Below, piece after piece: positions 1 through 8,233 of a stretch of 64,000 bases of DNA. Position 1 is the stretch's first letter; each line of letters begins with the position of its first letter. The notes beneath the pieces are model-generated. The model ran no database searches. It was not told where the DNA came from and saw nothing but the letters and a program-made list of their open reading frames with translations. Position numbers and translations under genes: made by a program. The DNA comes from an uncultured Treponema sp. (GTDB taxonomy: Bacteria > Spirochaetota > Spirochaetia > Treponematales > Treponemataceae). The stretch spans positions 1 through 64,000 of the forward strand of contig CAKZZO010000063.1 of assembly GCA_937885175.1 (NCBI GenBank). The letters are read 5' to 3'.

Positions 1-55
1 CCGAGACCTCGACCTCCGTCACCTCGCCGGTAGCGAATTTGTACTTGATAATCAT
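1..55 (-). CDS. Sigma-like small protein of mobile elements, partial (N-terminal 18 codons)
   Basis: Only the beginning of this gene lies in the window. It reads leftward from ATG at 55, with a good ribosome binding site (AAAGGAG) about 7 bases upstream. The visible product starts MIIKYKFATGEVTEVEVS. From memory this resembles the start of small sigma-70-like proteins on clostridial conjugative elements, many of which open with a similar IKYKFATGE stretch. If so, it is a cargo or regulatory gene of the foreign block that fills the first 13.5 kb. The assignment rests on 18 residues. Confidence 0.5.
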   Translation of the reverse strand, partial: MIIKYKFATGEVTEVEVS

Positions 56-121
56 GAAAAAGACTCCTTTCAGATTCGTTGGAATCCGCAGGAGCCGTTT
101 TCATCCGTAGAGACAAAGAAA

Positions 122-175
122 GACGGCTTGGATATAGTTCACCCGTAGTGGGTTTTGAACTAAATCCAGGCCGTC
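122..175 (-). terminator. Long imperfect hairpin, probable terminator between two minus-strand genes
   Basis: Arms at 122–140 and 157–175 (19 bases each, two mismatches) flank a loop that itself pairs ACCC with GGGT. On the minus strand the stem is followed by the T-rich stretch TTTCTTTG. A second, outer inverted repeat (82–95 with 181–193, GAATCCGCA core) encloses it, so the region could also form a cruciform. It lies between the small ORF ending at 219 and the gene starting at 55. Confidence 0.55.
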
Positions 176-218
176 AAGCAGCTCTGCGGATTCGCCTATT
201 TGGTTTTTCTTTGCCGCA

Positions 219-440
219 TCAGGCGGCGAGTGCGTAATCTGCCACGGTGAAGGCTGTGGCGGTTCTTGTTACCAGCGACTTGAGATTGTCCCGCACGACT
301 GTGAATGTGCCGCCGATGGGGATGCTGAAGATGTAGGAAGAGTGGTGCGGTCCCTGCGTCTCAACTTCGCCCGTGCTGTCGTTTGCCATGCAGAGCAATC
401 GGTTGTCGCTGTTTCTGATCTCTCTAAACCCTTCTTCTAT
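219..440 (-). CDS. Small conserved-looking ORF with no canonical start (apparent ATA start)
   Basis: A 73-codon frame runs leftward from ATA at 440 to TGA at 219–221. A strong Shine-Dalgarno (GGAAGGAGG) sits 6–7 bases before the ATA, exactly where a start codon should be. No ATG, GTG or TTG occurs in this frame between the upstream in-frame TGA and the ATA; the first ATG is 17 codons in. The product (EEGFREIRNSDNRLLCMAND...) looks like a real protein, soluble and without recognised motifs. I do not know its function. It may be a gene whose ATG has mutated, or may use a rare AUA start. It belongs to the same foreign block as the genes on either side. Confidence 0.4.
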   Translation of the reverse strand: MEEGFREIRNSDNRLLCMANDSTGEVETQGPHHSSYIFSIPIGGTFTVVRDNLKSLVTRTATAFTVADYALAA

Positions 441-554
441 AGCGGTTCCTCCTTCCTGGCCAGAGGCCGTTTTTCATGCTCTCATTATAGCAAAATCCAC
501 ATTTTAACTGAAATTCTGGCGTTTATTTTGTGGTGGCAAAATTAAAATAAAGTA

Positions 555-583
555 TTGATTTATTCGGTTTATGGTGGTATAAT
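555..583 (+). promoter_or_regulatory. Consensus sigma-70 promoter of the restriction operon
   Basis: A -35 box TTGATT (555–560), a 17-base spacer and a perfect -10 box TATAAT (578–583) lie in an A/T-rich stretch. Transcription would start near 590. That rules out the TTG at 555 and the ATG at 582 as starts of the downstream gene, and points to TTG at 618 behind GGAGGAG (604–610). Confidence 0.75.
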
Positions 584-617
584 GAAGTATAGTCTCAAGA
601 ATGGGAGGAGTGTGCCC

Positions 618-1961
618 TTGGGCAAGAAGCGATACAAAGAAACCGATGTGTCCAAGCCTATGACCGATGCTCTTGGCATCGCCGACTTGCTTGCGCTGAA
701 GACCAGCACTGACAGTCACTATTTTGCCGTCCACGAGCGTTACTTCTCGGACGATAAACTGACGTGTCCTGCCTGCGGCTCTACTAAGACAAGATGCTCG
801 AAGGTCATAAAGCGGACATTTAAAGATATATTGTGGGACGAGGCTCCCGCTGACGAGGATGAAGAACAGAAATTCCATGTGTTCGACCTTACCTTCTATC
901 AGCGATATATGCGTTGCGATGGATGCAATAACAGCGTCTTTCCTGAACCGATTGATTTTGGTGACAAGGGTTGCCGATATACCAATCGCTTATCGGATGC
1001 GCTGGCTGACGGTACCTTCCGTTTTTCATATAAGAAGGTGTGCGACTATTTTGGCGTTCCGGCTTCGACTGCATCCATTGGTCCCATTATGCGGAGAAGG
1101 ATTCAATACCGTGAGGCGCTACTGCTGCCCATCAGCACACCGAAGAAACTCGGAATAATGGAAACTGTCTTCTTCCGTGAAGCTCACCCGATTATCTTCG
1201 CATTGCGGGATGATGGCGTGTACTGCATTGATATCCTGGAGGACTCTTCGGAAGAGACGGTGCTAACCTTTCTCCGCACCTTGGACGCAAACGAGGTGGA
1301 CACCGTTTATATCGATCCTGTAGACAGCATCCGAAGTGCTGCGGCGATTGCGTTTCCGAGCGCAAATTTGGTGGTTACGGACGAGTGTGTTCTGCGCTAT
1401 GCACGGGATGCCATGCTTGAAATCATCCATGAAGATGGGAAACGCTTTCCTGTCAAGTTTAAGGATGCCATACTGACCATCCCGAACAAGCGTCTTCAGA
1501 ACGATTTCCAGCGCAGACAGGTAAAGGATGGCATGGAAAGCCGTCCGAGATTGAAGTCGGCATACGATCAGCACCAGGCTCTTATGGAGCTGATGGATGG
1601 CGAATGGACATACGATACCTTAAGTAAATGGGCACACGAGCTACCGGGCGATTTGCCGGAGTTTGAAACCCTGGTCGATGTAATAGATCTGTTCGAGCAG
1701 GAAATCAGTGACTACATAGAAACACAAGAAAAGCCACCGGATTTCTATCCGACAGCATTGCAGGCAGTTTGCGAGGCGTTCAAAGGAATGCCCCACTGCA
1801 TATTCGATGTATTAAGGGCGAGGTGCTTCCTGACCATCGGCCACGATACCATCGAGGAAAACGGAACTAAATATCGGCTTGGCATCCATACAACCAGGCT
1901 GACACAAAACATGAACGAAATAACCACGAATATCAAGGAGGCAAGAGAATATGGACTCTAA
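618..1961 (+). CDS. ISL3-transposase-like protein, apparently domesticated, first gene of the R-M operon
   Basis: A 447-residue protein with the ISL3 transposase layout: an N-terminal zinc ribbon built from two Cys pairs (CPAC near residue 40, CDGC near residue 91), a middle helix-turn-helix-like stretch, and an RNase H-like C-terminal half. The aspartates in YIDPVDS and VVTDEC match two conserved ISL3 aspartates. The usual GIDE/SVDE motif reads GIME, and the last acidic motif near NIK seems shifted (NEITTNIK), so catalysis is probably lost. The reading frame overlaps hsdM by 11 bases, and hsdM's ribosome site (AAGGAGG) lies inside it. No terminal inverted repeats were seen around it. I infer a DNA-binding or regulatory partner of the operon, not an active insertion sequence. 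Confidence 0.6.
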   Translation: MGKKRYKETDVSKPMTDALGIADLLALKTSTDSHYFAVHERYFSDDKLTCPACGSTKTRCSKVIKRTFKDILWDEAPADEDEEQKFHVFDLTFYQRYMRCDGCNNSVFPEPIDFGDKGCRYTNRLSDALADGTFRFSYKKVCDYFGVPASTASIGPIMRRRIQYREALLLPISTPKKLGIMETVFFREAHPIIFALRDDGVYCIDILEDSSEETVLTFLRTLDANEVDTVYIDPVDSIRSAAAIAFPSANLVVTDECVLRYARDAMLEIIHEDGKRFPVKFKDAILTIPNKRLQNDFQRRQVKDGMESRPRLKSAYDQHQALMELMDGEWTYDTLSKWAHELPGDLPEFETLVDVIDLFEQEISDYIETQEKPPDFYPTALQAVCEAFKGMPHCIFDVLRARCFLTIGHDTIEENGTKYRLGIHTTRLTQNMNEITTNIKEAREYGL

Positions 1962-3738
1962 CGATAAAATCAAGGCGGTCGGCATCAATATTCAGGAGAA
2001 AGCGAATCTGATCTGGAATGTCGCAAATTCGCTTTTCGGTGCTTATAAGCCCCATGAATACGGACTGGTCATCCTTCCGATGGCCGTGATCAAGCGTTTC
2101 CACGACTGCTTGCTCCCGACACACGACAAAGTTCTTGAAACCTATGAGAAGATTAAGCACCTGGCGGTCAAAGAGGGATTCCTTCGTGCGGCGGCCGGAG
2201 GCTATCACTTCTACAATACAAGTCCATTTACATTTGAGCGTTTGAAGACCGACCCGGAAAACATCAAGGCAAACTTTGAGTCCTTTATCAACGGCTTCTC
2301 GGATAATGTCATTGATATTCTGGCGAACATGGGATTCTTCAATCAGATCGACCGAATGAATGACGCCGGAGTTCTTTACCAGGTCATCAGTGATTTCTGC
2401 GAAGAGAACGCGGACATGAGTCCCGACAAAATCTCTGCCATTGATATGGGCTATGTATTTGAAAACCTCGTTCAGAGATTCTCCGAGAGTTATGACGAGG
2501 AAGCCGGAGCCCACTTCACAAGCCGCGACATCATTTATCTGATGTGCGATATGCTGACGATGGAGGCCGACTTCTCCAATCCGGAAGCTCCTGCCAAGAC
2601 CGTGTACGACATGGCTATGGGTACAAGCCAGATGCTCACCTGCATGGAAGAACGAATTAAGGCGCTGGATGCCGAGGCGGAGATCATCTGCTACGGTCAG
2701 GAGATCAATCCTTTCACCTTTGGTATCGCAAAGGCGGATATGCTCATCCGTGGAGGTGATCCCGACAATATGCAGTTCGGCAACACGCTGAATGACGATA
2801 AGTTCACGGGATACACCTTCGACTACTGCATCTCCAATCCGCCCTTCGGTATCGACTGGAAGCGTGAAGCGGCGGATGTGGAGAAGGAACACAAGAAAGG
2901 TGATGCCGGACGATTCGGAGTTGGTCTTCCCGCAAAGTCTGACGGTCAGATGCTCTTTATGCTGAACGGTATCGCCAAGCTGAAGGATACCGGCCGCATG
3001 GCGATCATACAGAACGGCTCCTCTCTTTTCACGGGAGATGCCGGCAGCGGTCAGAGCGAAATCAGAAGATACATTATAGAAAACGACTGGCTAGACGCCA
3101 TCGTTCAGCTGCCGAACGACAGCTTTTACAACACGGGTATTGCCACCTATGTATGGATCATCACGAAGGACAAACCCGTATCTCACCGTGAACACGTCCT
3201 GCTGATTGATGCCAGCGGATGCTTTGAGCAGCGCAGAAAGCCCATCGGCAATAAACGCGTGGACATCACAGAGACCTGCCGCAATCTTATCATCGAGGCT
3301 TACGGCGATTACGACAGCAAGACCTATGAAAAGAAAATCGCCGATGGCAAAACTATCGCGGTGAAGAGCAAACGAATGGAGTCCATCTCCCTCGGATATA
3401 ACAAGATCACGGTGGAAAGCCCTGTCCTCGGTGAGGATGGTGAGCCTGTCCTCAAAAAAGGCAAGCCGACCGCGGACGCCTCCAAGAGGGACACCGAGAC
3501 CATCCCGCTGGATGAGGATATGGACGCCTACTTCGAGCGAGAGGTGCTTCCTTATCGTCCCGGCGCATGGATCGACAAGTCCAAGACGAAGGTCGGCTAT
3601 GAAATTCCGTTCACCAAGACCTTTTACGAGTATTTGGAAATGGAGCCCGCCGATGATATTGCCAAGCGTATCGAGGCACATGAGCATAGCCTGATGGAGA
3701 AATTACACGCACTATTCGGAGGTGAGCAGAATGAGTAA
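1951..3738 (+). CDS. hsdM: Type I restriction-modification system, DNA methyltransferase subunit HsdM
   Basis: This 595-residue protein methylates adenine N6 using S-adenosylmethionine, as M2S with HsdS or R2M2S with HsdR added. An N-terminal helical domain (about 1–150) precedes the methyltransferase fold. Motif I is the variant DMAMGTSQML near residue 214, and the catalytic motif IV is N296-P-P-F299. The C-terminal tail is helical and probably contacts HsdS. The start at 1951 has AAGGAGG upstream and lies inside the preceding gene, so translation is coupled. The stop overlaps the hsdS ribosome site. Length and motifs are normal and the gene looks intact. Confidence 0.95.
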   Translation: MDSNDKIKAVGINIQEKANLIWNVANSLFGAYKPHEYGLVILPMAVIKRFHDCLLPTHDKVLETYEKIKHLAVKEGFLRAAAGGYHFYNTSPFTFERLKTDPENIKANFESFINGFSDNVIDILANMGFFNQIDRMNDAGVLYQVISDFCEENADMSPDKISAIDMGYVFENLVQRFSESYDEEAGAHFTSRDIIYLMCDMLTMEADFSNPEAPAKTVYDMAMGTSQMLTCMEERIKALDAEAEIICYGQEINPFTFGIAKADMLIRGGDPDNMQFGNTLNDDKFTGYTFDYCISNPPFGIDWKREAADVEKEHKKGDAGRFGVGLPAKSDGQMLFMLNGIAKLKDTGRMAIIQNGSSLFTGDAGSGQSEIRRYIIENDWLDAIVQLPNDSFYNTGIATYVWIITKDKPVSHREHVLLIDASGCFEQRRKPIGNKRVDITETCRNLIIEAYGDYDSKTYEKKIADGKTIAVKSKRMESISLGYNKITVESPVLGEDGEPVLKKGKPTADASKRDTETIPLDEDMDAYFEREVLPYRPGAWIDKSKTKVGYEIPFTKTFYEYLEMEPADDIAKRIEAHEHSLMEKLHALFGGEQNE

Positions 3739-5050
3739 CGCCGTTCAATACACCGACATGAAGGACAGTGGGATCAAGTGGATCGGCTCTGTTCCGGCAT
3801 CGTGGAATGTGCGGACGCTCTATCAGCTTGCCACAAGAGTGAATAACAAAAACTCCGATCTCACCGAGCAGAATCTGCTTTCCTTAAGCTACGGAAAAAT
3901 CAAGCGCAAGGACATCAATACCAATGACGGCCTGCTGCCTGCTTCTTTCGATGGATATAACGTCATCGAAGCCGGGGACATCGTTCTGCGCCTGACAGAT
4001 TTGCAGAACGATCATACAAGTCTGCGTGTCGGTCAAGCTACGGAGCGCGGCATTATCACCTCGGCATACACCACTCTGCGACCGATCAATCCTGCGCATT
4101 CCAGATACCTCTACTATCTGATCCATGCCTTTGATCTTAAGAAAGGCTTTTATGGCATGGGTTCAGGCGTTCGTCAGGGACTGAATTATGATGAAGTAAA
4201 GGAACTGCGAGTGGTTCTTCCTTCGCAAAAGGAACAAGACGCAATTGTAGCGTATTTGGATGATGTTTGCGTACAGATAGACACGCTGATTCAGGAAGCG
4301 AAAGGCACTATTTCTGAATATAAGCAATGGAAGGAATCCTTGATTTTTTACACACTTACTCATGGTTTAGATTCTACCGTTTCCTTGAAAGATAGCGGAA
4401 TAAACTGGATTGGCCGTATACCAGAAAGTAGTTCTATTGTAAGAATGCGTTACCTTGTGGACGGTTATAAAGCAGGTCCATTTGGTAGTTCTCTCATTAC
4501 TGATAAACTTGATTCTTCCGGCACAATTTTAGTCTATACACCAGAACATATAGCGAAACAGAGTGTTGAAAACGAAAAAAATTTATATTTGCCGGAAGAA
4601 CGACGGGAACAGATGTCTCAATTCTTTGTGCAGAAGGGAGATATCATCTTTCCTATCGTTGGTTCTCTCGGAAGAGCCATGCTGATTACTGAGGATATGC
4701 CAGAGGGAATTATTAATCAGCGATTGGCTAAGTTTAGAATTAAAGAGGATGTCATTGATATGGATTTCTTCCTCTGGTTCTTCGCAAAAAGCTCTTTCTA
4801 TAATCAGTTTATAGAAGTAAACTGCAGGGGATCGTTCATTTTAAATTTAACAAAAACGATAATCTATGATATGCCAGTAGTGCTTCCTGGAAGTATTGAG
4901 ACGCAACGTGAGATTGCCGAATATCTGAACAGAAGATGTTCGACAATAGATTCGCTGATAAAAGAAAAGGAAACCTTGCTGGACGATTTGGAATTGTACA
5001 AACGCTCATTGATATATGAAACAGTAACAGGAAAGCGAAAGGTGGTGTGA
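3731..5050 (+). CDS. hsdS: Type I restriction-modification system, specificity subunit HsdS
   Basis: A 439-residue specificity subunit that gives the methylase and nuclease their bipartite DNA target. It has the usual two-fold repeat: each half opens with DSGI(K/N)WIG.IP, carries a variable target-recognition domain, and ends in a coiled helix containing a Q(K/R)E(Q/I) motif (around residues 160–210 and 390–439). The start ATG 3731 follows GGAGGTG inside the hsdM end. The second half, from about 4190 on, is clearly richer in A/T than the first and than hsdM or hsdR, which suggests a swapped recognition domain. There is no frameshift. Confidence 0.93.
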   Translation: MSNAVQYTDMKDSGIKWIGSVPASWNVRTLYQLATRVNNKNSDLTEQNLLSLSYGKIKRKDINTNDGLLPASFDGYNVIEAGDIVLRLTDLQNDHTSLRVGQATERGIITSAYTTLRPINPAHSRYLYYLIHAFDLKKGFYGMGSGVRQGLNYDEVKELRVVLPSQKEQDAIVAYLDDVCVQIDTLIQEAKGTISEYKQWKESLIFYTLTHGLDSTVSLKDSGINWIGRIPESSSIVRMRYLVDGYKAGPFGSSLITDKLDSSGTILVYTPEHIAKQSVENEKNLYLPEERREQMSQFFVQKGDIIFPIVGSLGRAMLITEDMPEGIINQRLAKFRIKEDVIDMDFFLWFFAKSSFYNQFIEVNCRGSFILNLTKTIIYDMPVVLPGSIETQREIAEYLNRRCSTIDSLIKEKETLLDDLELYKRSLIYETVTGKRKVV

Positions 5051-5053
5051 CCC

Positions 5054-8000
5054 ATGAATGAAGATAAGGGATTTCAAGACCGTGTCACGGTATACTACGA
5101 GGGCATCCAGGGCATGGACGAATCGGAGAAGACATTCGAGGCATTCATCGAGTCCTACCTCATCTCCGAAGAAGGCGGCTGGACGAAAGCCACGGATGCG
5201 GGACTCCGCAGCGAGGAAAGCCGCGGAATGAATCTGGACATCGTGACGCTGACGGATTTTGTAAAGGCTACCCAGCCGATGGCATGGAAGCGTTTCGAAC
5301 GGATGTGTACCATTAACCCGGTACGCCAGTTCTACAAGTCCTTCGAGAACGCCGTGACACAGGATGGCCTGATTTCCGTTCTCCGCTACGGCTTCAAGCA
5401 TCGCGGCGTTTCCTTCCGCGTGTGCTATTTCAAGCCGGAATCCGAACTGAATGATCTGGCCGTGGCAAACTATCAGAAGAATGTTTGTCAGTGCATCCGG
5501 CAGTGGCATTACTCGGAGCAGAACAAGAACAGCATTGATATGCTGCTTGCTGTCAACGGCATCCCGATTATCGCTATTGAACTGAAGAACCAGCTGACGG
5601 GACAGTCCGTGGATGACGCAAAAAAACAGTGGGCATATAACCGCAATCCCAAGGAGCCGGTATTCGGCTTTAACAAGCGCATTCTGGCATACTTTGCCTG
5701 CGACCTTTACGATGTTTATATGACCACAAGGCTGGAAGGACCCATGACAAACTTCCTGCCCTTTAACCAGGGCAGCAACGGCGCGGGCAGAGACGGTGGA
5801 GCGGGCAACCCTCCGAATCCTACAGGCGGCTATGTGACATCCTACTTCTGGGAAAATATGCTGCAGAAGGATAAGCTGATGGATATCCTCCAGAAATTCA
5901 TCAGCTATGAGAAGACCGAGAAAAAAGAAATCATGCCGGACGGCTCTGCCAATATCAAGAAGACCGAGAAGATCATCTTCCCGCGTTATCATCAGCTGGA
6001 TGTCGTGCGGGAGCTGGTGCGCCATGTGCGTGAGAACGGTCCCGGACACAATTACCTCATTCAGCACAGCGCAGGTTCCGGCAAGTCCAACTCCATCGCC
6101 TGGACTGCCTATCGGATGGCGAGTCTGCATGACAGCAATAACGAGGCTGTGTACGACAGCGTGATTGTGGTCACCGACCGCCGCGTTTTGGATCAGCAGC
6201 TCCAAGCCACTATCTCCAGCTTTGACCATACCCTCGGCAGCGTGGAGACCATTGACGATAAGAAAAGTTCAAAAGACCTGCTGAACGCCATCAACAAGGG
6301 CAAGCGTGTTATTGTCACCACCCTGCAGAAGTTTCCTGTCATTTACGAGCAGGTTCAGTCTGCCGTAGGCAAACACTATGCCATCATCGTGGATGAGGCG
6401 CACAGCAGTCAGACCGGGCAGTCCGCTATGAAGCTGAAAGCCGCTCTTGCGGATGTTTCCGATGCCCTTGAGGAATATGCCGAACTGGAACAGAAAGCGG
6501 TCGATGATATAGAATCCAAGGATATTCTCGTCCAGGATATGCTCAGTCAGGGCAAGCACAAGAATCTGAGCTTCTTCGCTTTCACCGCTACGCCGAAGGG
6601 CAAGACGCTCGAAATCTTCGGCGAACCGCAGCCGGACGGCTCTTTCCATCCCTTCCACATCTATTCGATGAGACAGGCTATCGAGGAAGGTTTCATCCTG
6701 GATGTGCTGGCAAACTATACCACCTATAAAATGTGTTATCAGATCGCCAAAAATGTGCCGGATAACCCGGATGTCCCGACTTCCAAAGCCGTTCGTACCA
6801 TCCGCCGATATGAGGAACTGCATCCGCATAACCTTGCGCAGAAAGCAGCTATCATCGTAGAGACCTTCCGGGATGTTACCAAACACAAGATCGGCGGTCT
6901 CGGAAAGATGATGGTCGTTACCGCATCCCGACTTGCGGCTGTCCGCTACTACCACGAGATCAAGCGGTATCTGGAGCAGAACGATTATGACGATATCGAG
7001 ATTATGATCGCGTTCAGCGGCAGCCTGAAAGACCCGGATGATCCCAACAGCCCTGAATATACAGAAAGTTCCATGAACGTGGACAGCAACGGCAATCGCG
7101 TCAAGGAGAGCCAGACAAAAAGCGTATTCCATGATGAAGGCGATATCCTTATTGTCGCGGAGAAATACCAGACAGGCTTTGATGAGCCGCTGCTTCATAC
7201 CATGATCGTGGACAAGGAACTTCGGGATGTTAAGGCCGTACAGACTCTTAGCCGTCTGAACAGAACTTATCCGCGCAAGGTCGATACCTATGTACTTGAC
7301 TTCGTGAACGATGTTGACCGCATCCGCGAGGCGTTCCAACAGTTCTATCAGGAAACAAGTCTGGATGAGGAGATCAACTTCGACCTCATTTACACCACAC
7401 AGAAAATCCTGCGTGACTTCAAAGTCTACACCGATGAGGATATCGAAGCGGTATCACAGATTTATTTCGATCCAGATGTCCGCAAGGCGAACGCGACACA
7501 AGGCAAAATTTCCAATATACTCAAGCCGGTCGCTGACAAGTACAATCTGCTGAACCAGGAACAGCGGTATCAGTTCCGCAGAGAGGTTCGCGCTTTCGTA
7601 AAGTGGTATAACTACATTTCGCAGATTACCAGGATGTTTGACAAGGATTTGCATAAGGAATATATCCTCTGCTCTTACCTTGCCAAGCTGCTCCCATCGG
7701 ATAAGACGCAGCCGTTTGACCTCGACAATCGCGTGAAACTGGAATACTATCGTTTGGAAAAGACCTATGAAGGCGCAATCGAACTGGAAGCGACTCCCGG
7801 CTCATGGAAGCCGACCCAGCCGAAACGCGCCGGCGGCCAGAAGGATAGGCTCAGTCCGTTGGATGAGATTATTGCGAGGATCAACGAGGAATTTTTCGGA
7901 GATTTCACGGATGCCGACCGCGTCATGGTAGATACCCTCTACACGAAGATGCGCAAGGATGCCAAGGTCAAGAAGGCGGCCAAGAGCAATGACCGCCAGG

Positions 8001-8170
8001 TCTATGAACGGAGTATCTTCCCCGGTATATTCGATACGACCGCACAAGAGGCTTATATGGAAAACACGGAGGCTTACGAGCAGCTGTTCCTCGATGCCGA
8101 GAAATACCGCATCATCCAGCAGGCACTTGCGGAGAGGCTCTATCGGGAGCTTCATGGCGATCCTAAATAA
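5054..8170 (+). CDS. hsdR: Type I restriction endonuclease subunit HsdR
   Basis: A 1038-residue motor-nuclease that translocates and cuts unmodified DNA as part of R2M2S. The N-terminal nuclease fold carries the E-x-K motif (E176-L-K178 in AIELKNQ). A superfamily 2 helicase follows: Walker A AGSGKS at 340–345, DEAH at 447–450, and motif VI-like [10 protein letters not shown] later on. The C-terminal helical region probably docks on HsdM. It starts three bases after the hsdS stop, so it is co-translated. All key residues are present, and the system appears functional. Confidence 0.95.
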   Translation: MNEDKGFQDRVTVYYEGIQGMDESEKTFEAFIESYLISEEGGWTKATDAGLRSEESRGMNLDIVTLTDFVKATQPMAWKRFERMCTINPVRQFYKSFENAVTQDGLISVLRYGFKHRGVSFRVCYFKPESELNDLAVANYQKNVCQCIRQWHYSEQNKNSIDMLLAVNGIPIIAIELKNQLTGQSVDDAKKQWAYNRNPKEPVFGFNKRILAYFACDLYDVYMTTRLEGPMTNFLPFNQGSNGAGRDGGAGNPPNPTGGYVTSYFWENMLQKDKLMDILQKFISYEKTEKKEIMPDGSANIKKTEKIIFPRYHQLDVVRELVRHVRENGPGHNYLIQHSAGSGKSNSIAWTAYRMASLHDSNNEAVYDSVIVVTDRRVLDQQLQATISSFDHTLGSVETIDDKKSSKDLLNAINKGKRVIVTTLQKFPVIYEQVQSAVGKHYAIIVDEAHSSQTGQSAMKLKAALADVSDALEEYAELEQKAVDDIESKDILVQDMLSQGKHKNLSFFAFTATPKGKTLEIFGEPQPDGSFHPFHIYSMRQAIEEGFILDVLANYTTYKMCYQIAKNVPDNPDVPTSKAVRTIRRYEELHPHNLAQKAAIIVETFRDVTKHKIGGLGKMMVVTASRLAAVRYYHEIKRYLEQNDYDDIEIMIAFSGSLKDPDDPNSPEYTESSMNVDSNGNRVKESQTKSVFHDEGDILIVAEKYQTGFDEPLLHTMIVDKELRDVKAVQTLSRLNRTYPRKVDTYVLDFVNDVDRIREAFQQFYQETSLDEEINFDLIYTTQKILRDFKVYTDEDIEAVSQIYFDPDVRKANATQGKISNILKPVADKYNLLNQEQRYQFRREVRAFVKWYNYISQITRMFDKDLHKEYILCSYLAKLLPSDKTQPFDLDNRVKLEYYRLEKTYEGAIELEATPGSWKPTQPKRAGGQKDRLSPLDEIIARINEEFFGDFTDADRVMVDTLYTKMRKDAKVKKAAKSNDRQVYERSIFPGIFDTTAQEAYMENTEAYEQLFLDAEKYRIIQQALAERLYRELHGDPK

Positions 8171-8233
8171 GGCACAGGACAATCAAGACGCTGAAGGGCA
8201 GCGAAACATTTGGCAAATTAACGGAGGTGCAGC

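Noticed and set aside
1933..2892. Long open frame on the minus strand opposite hsdM
   Set aside because: It mirrors hsdM codons and has no ribosome site or recognisable motif. The same applies to long antisense frames at 5006–6229 and 6269–7339 opposite hsdR.
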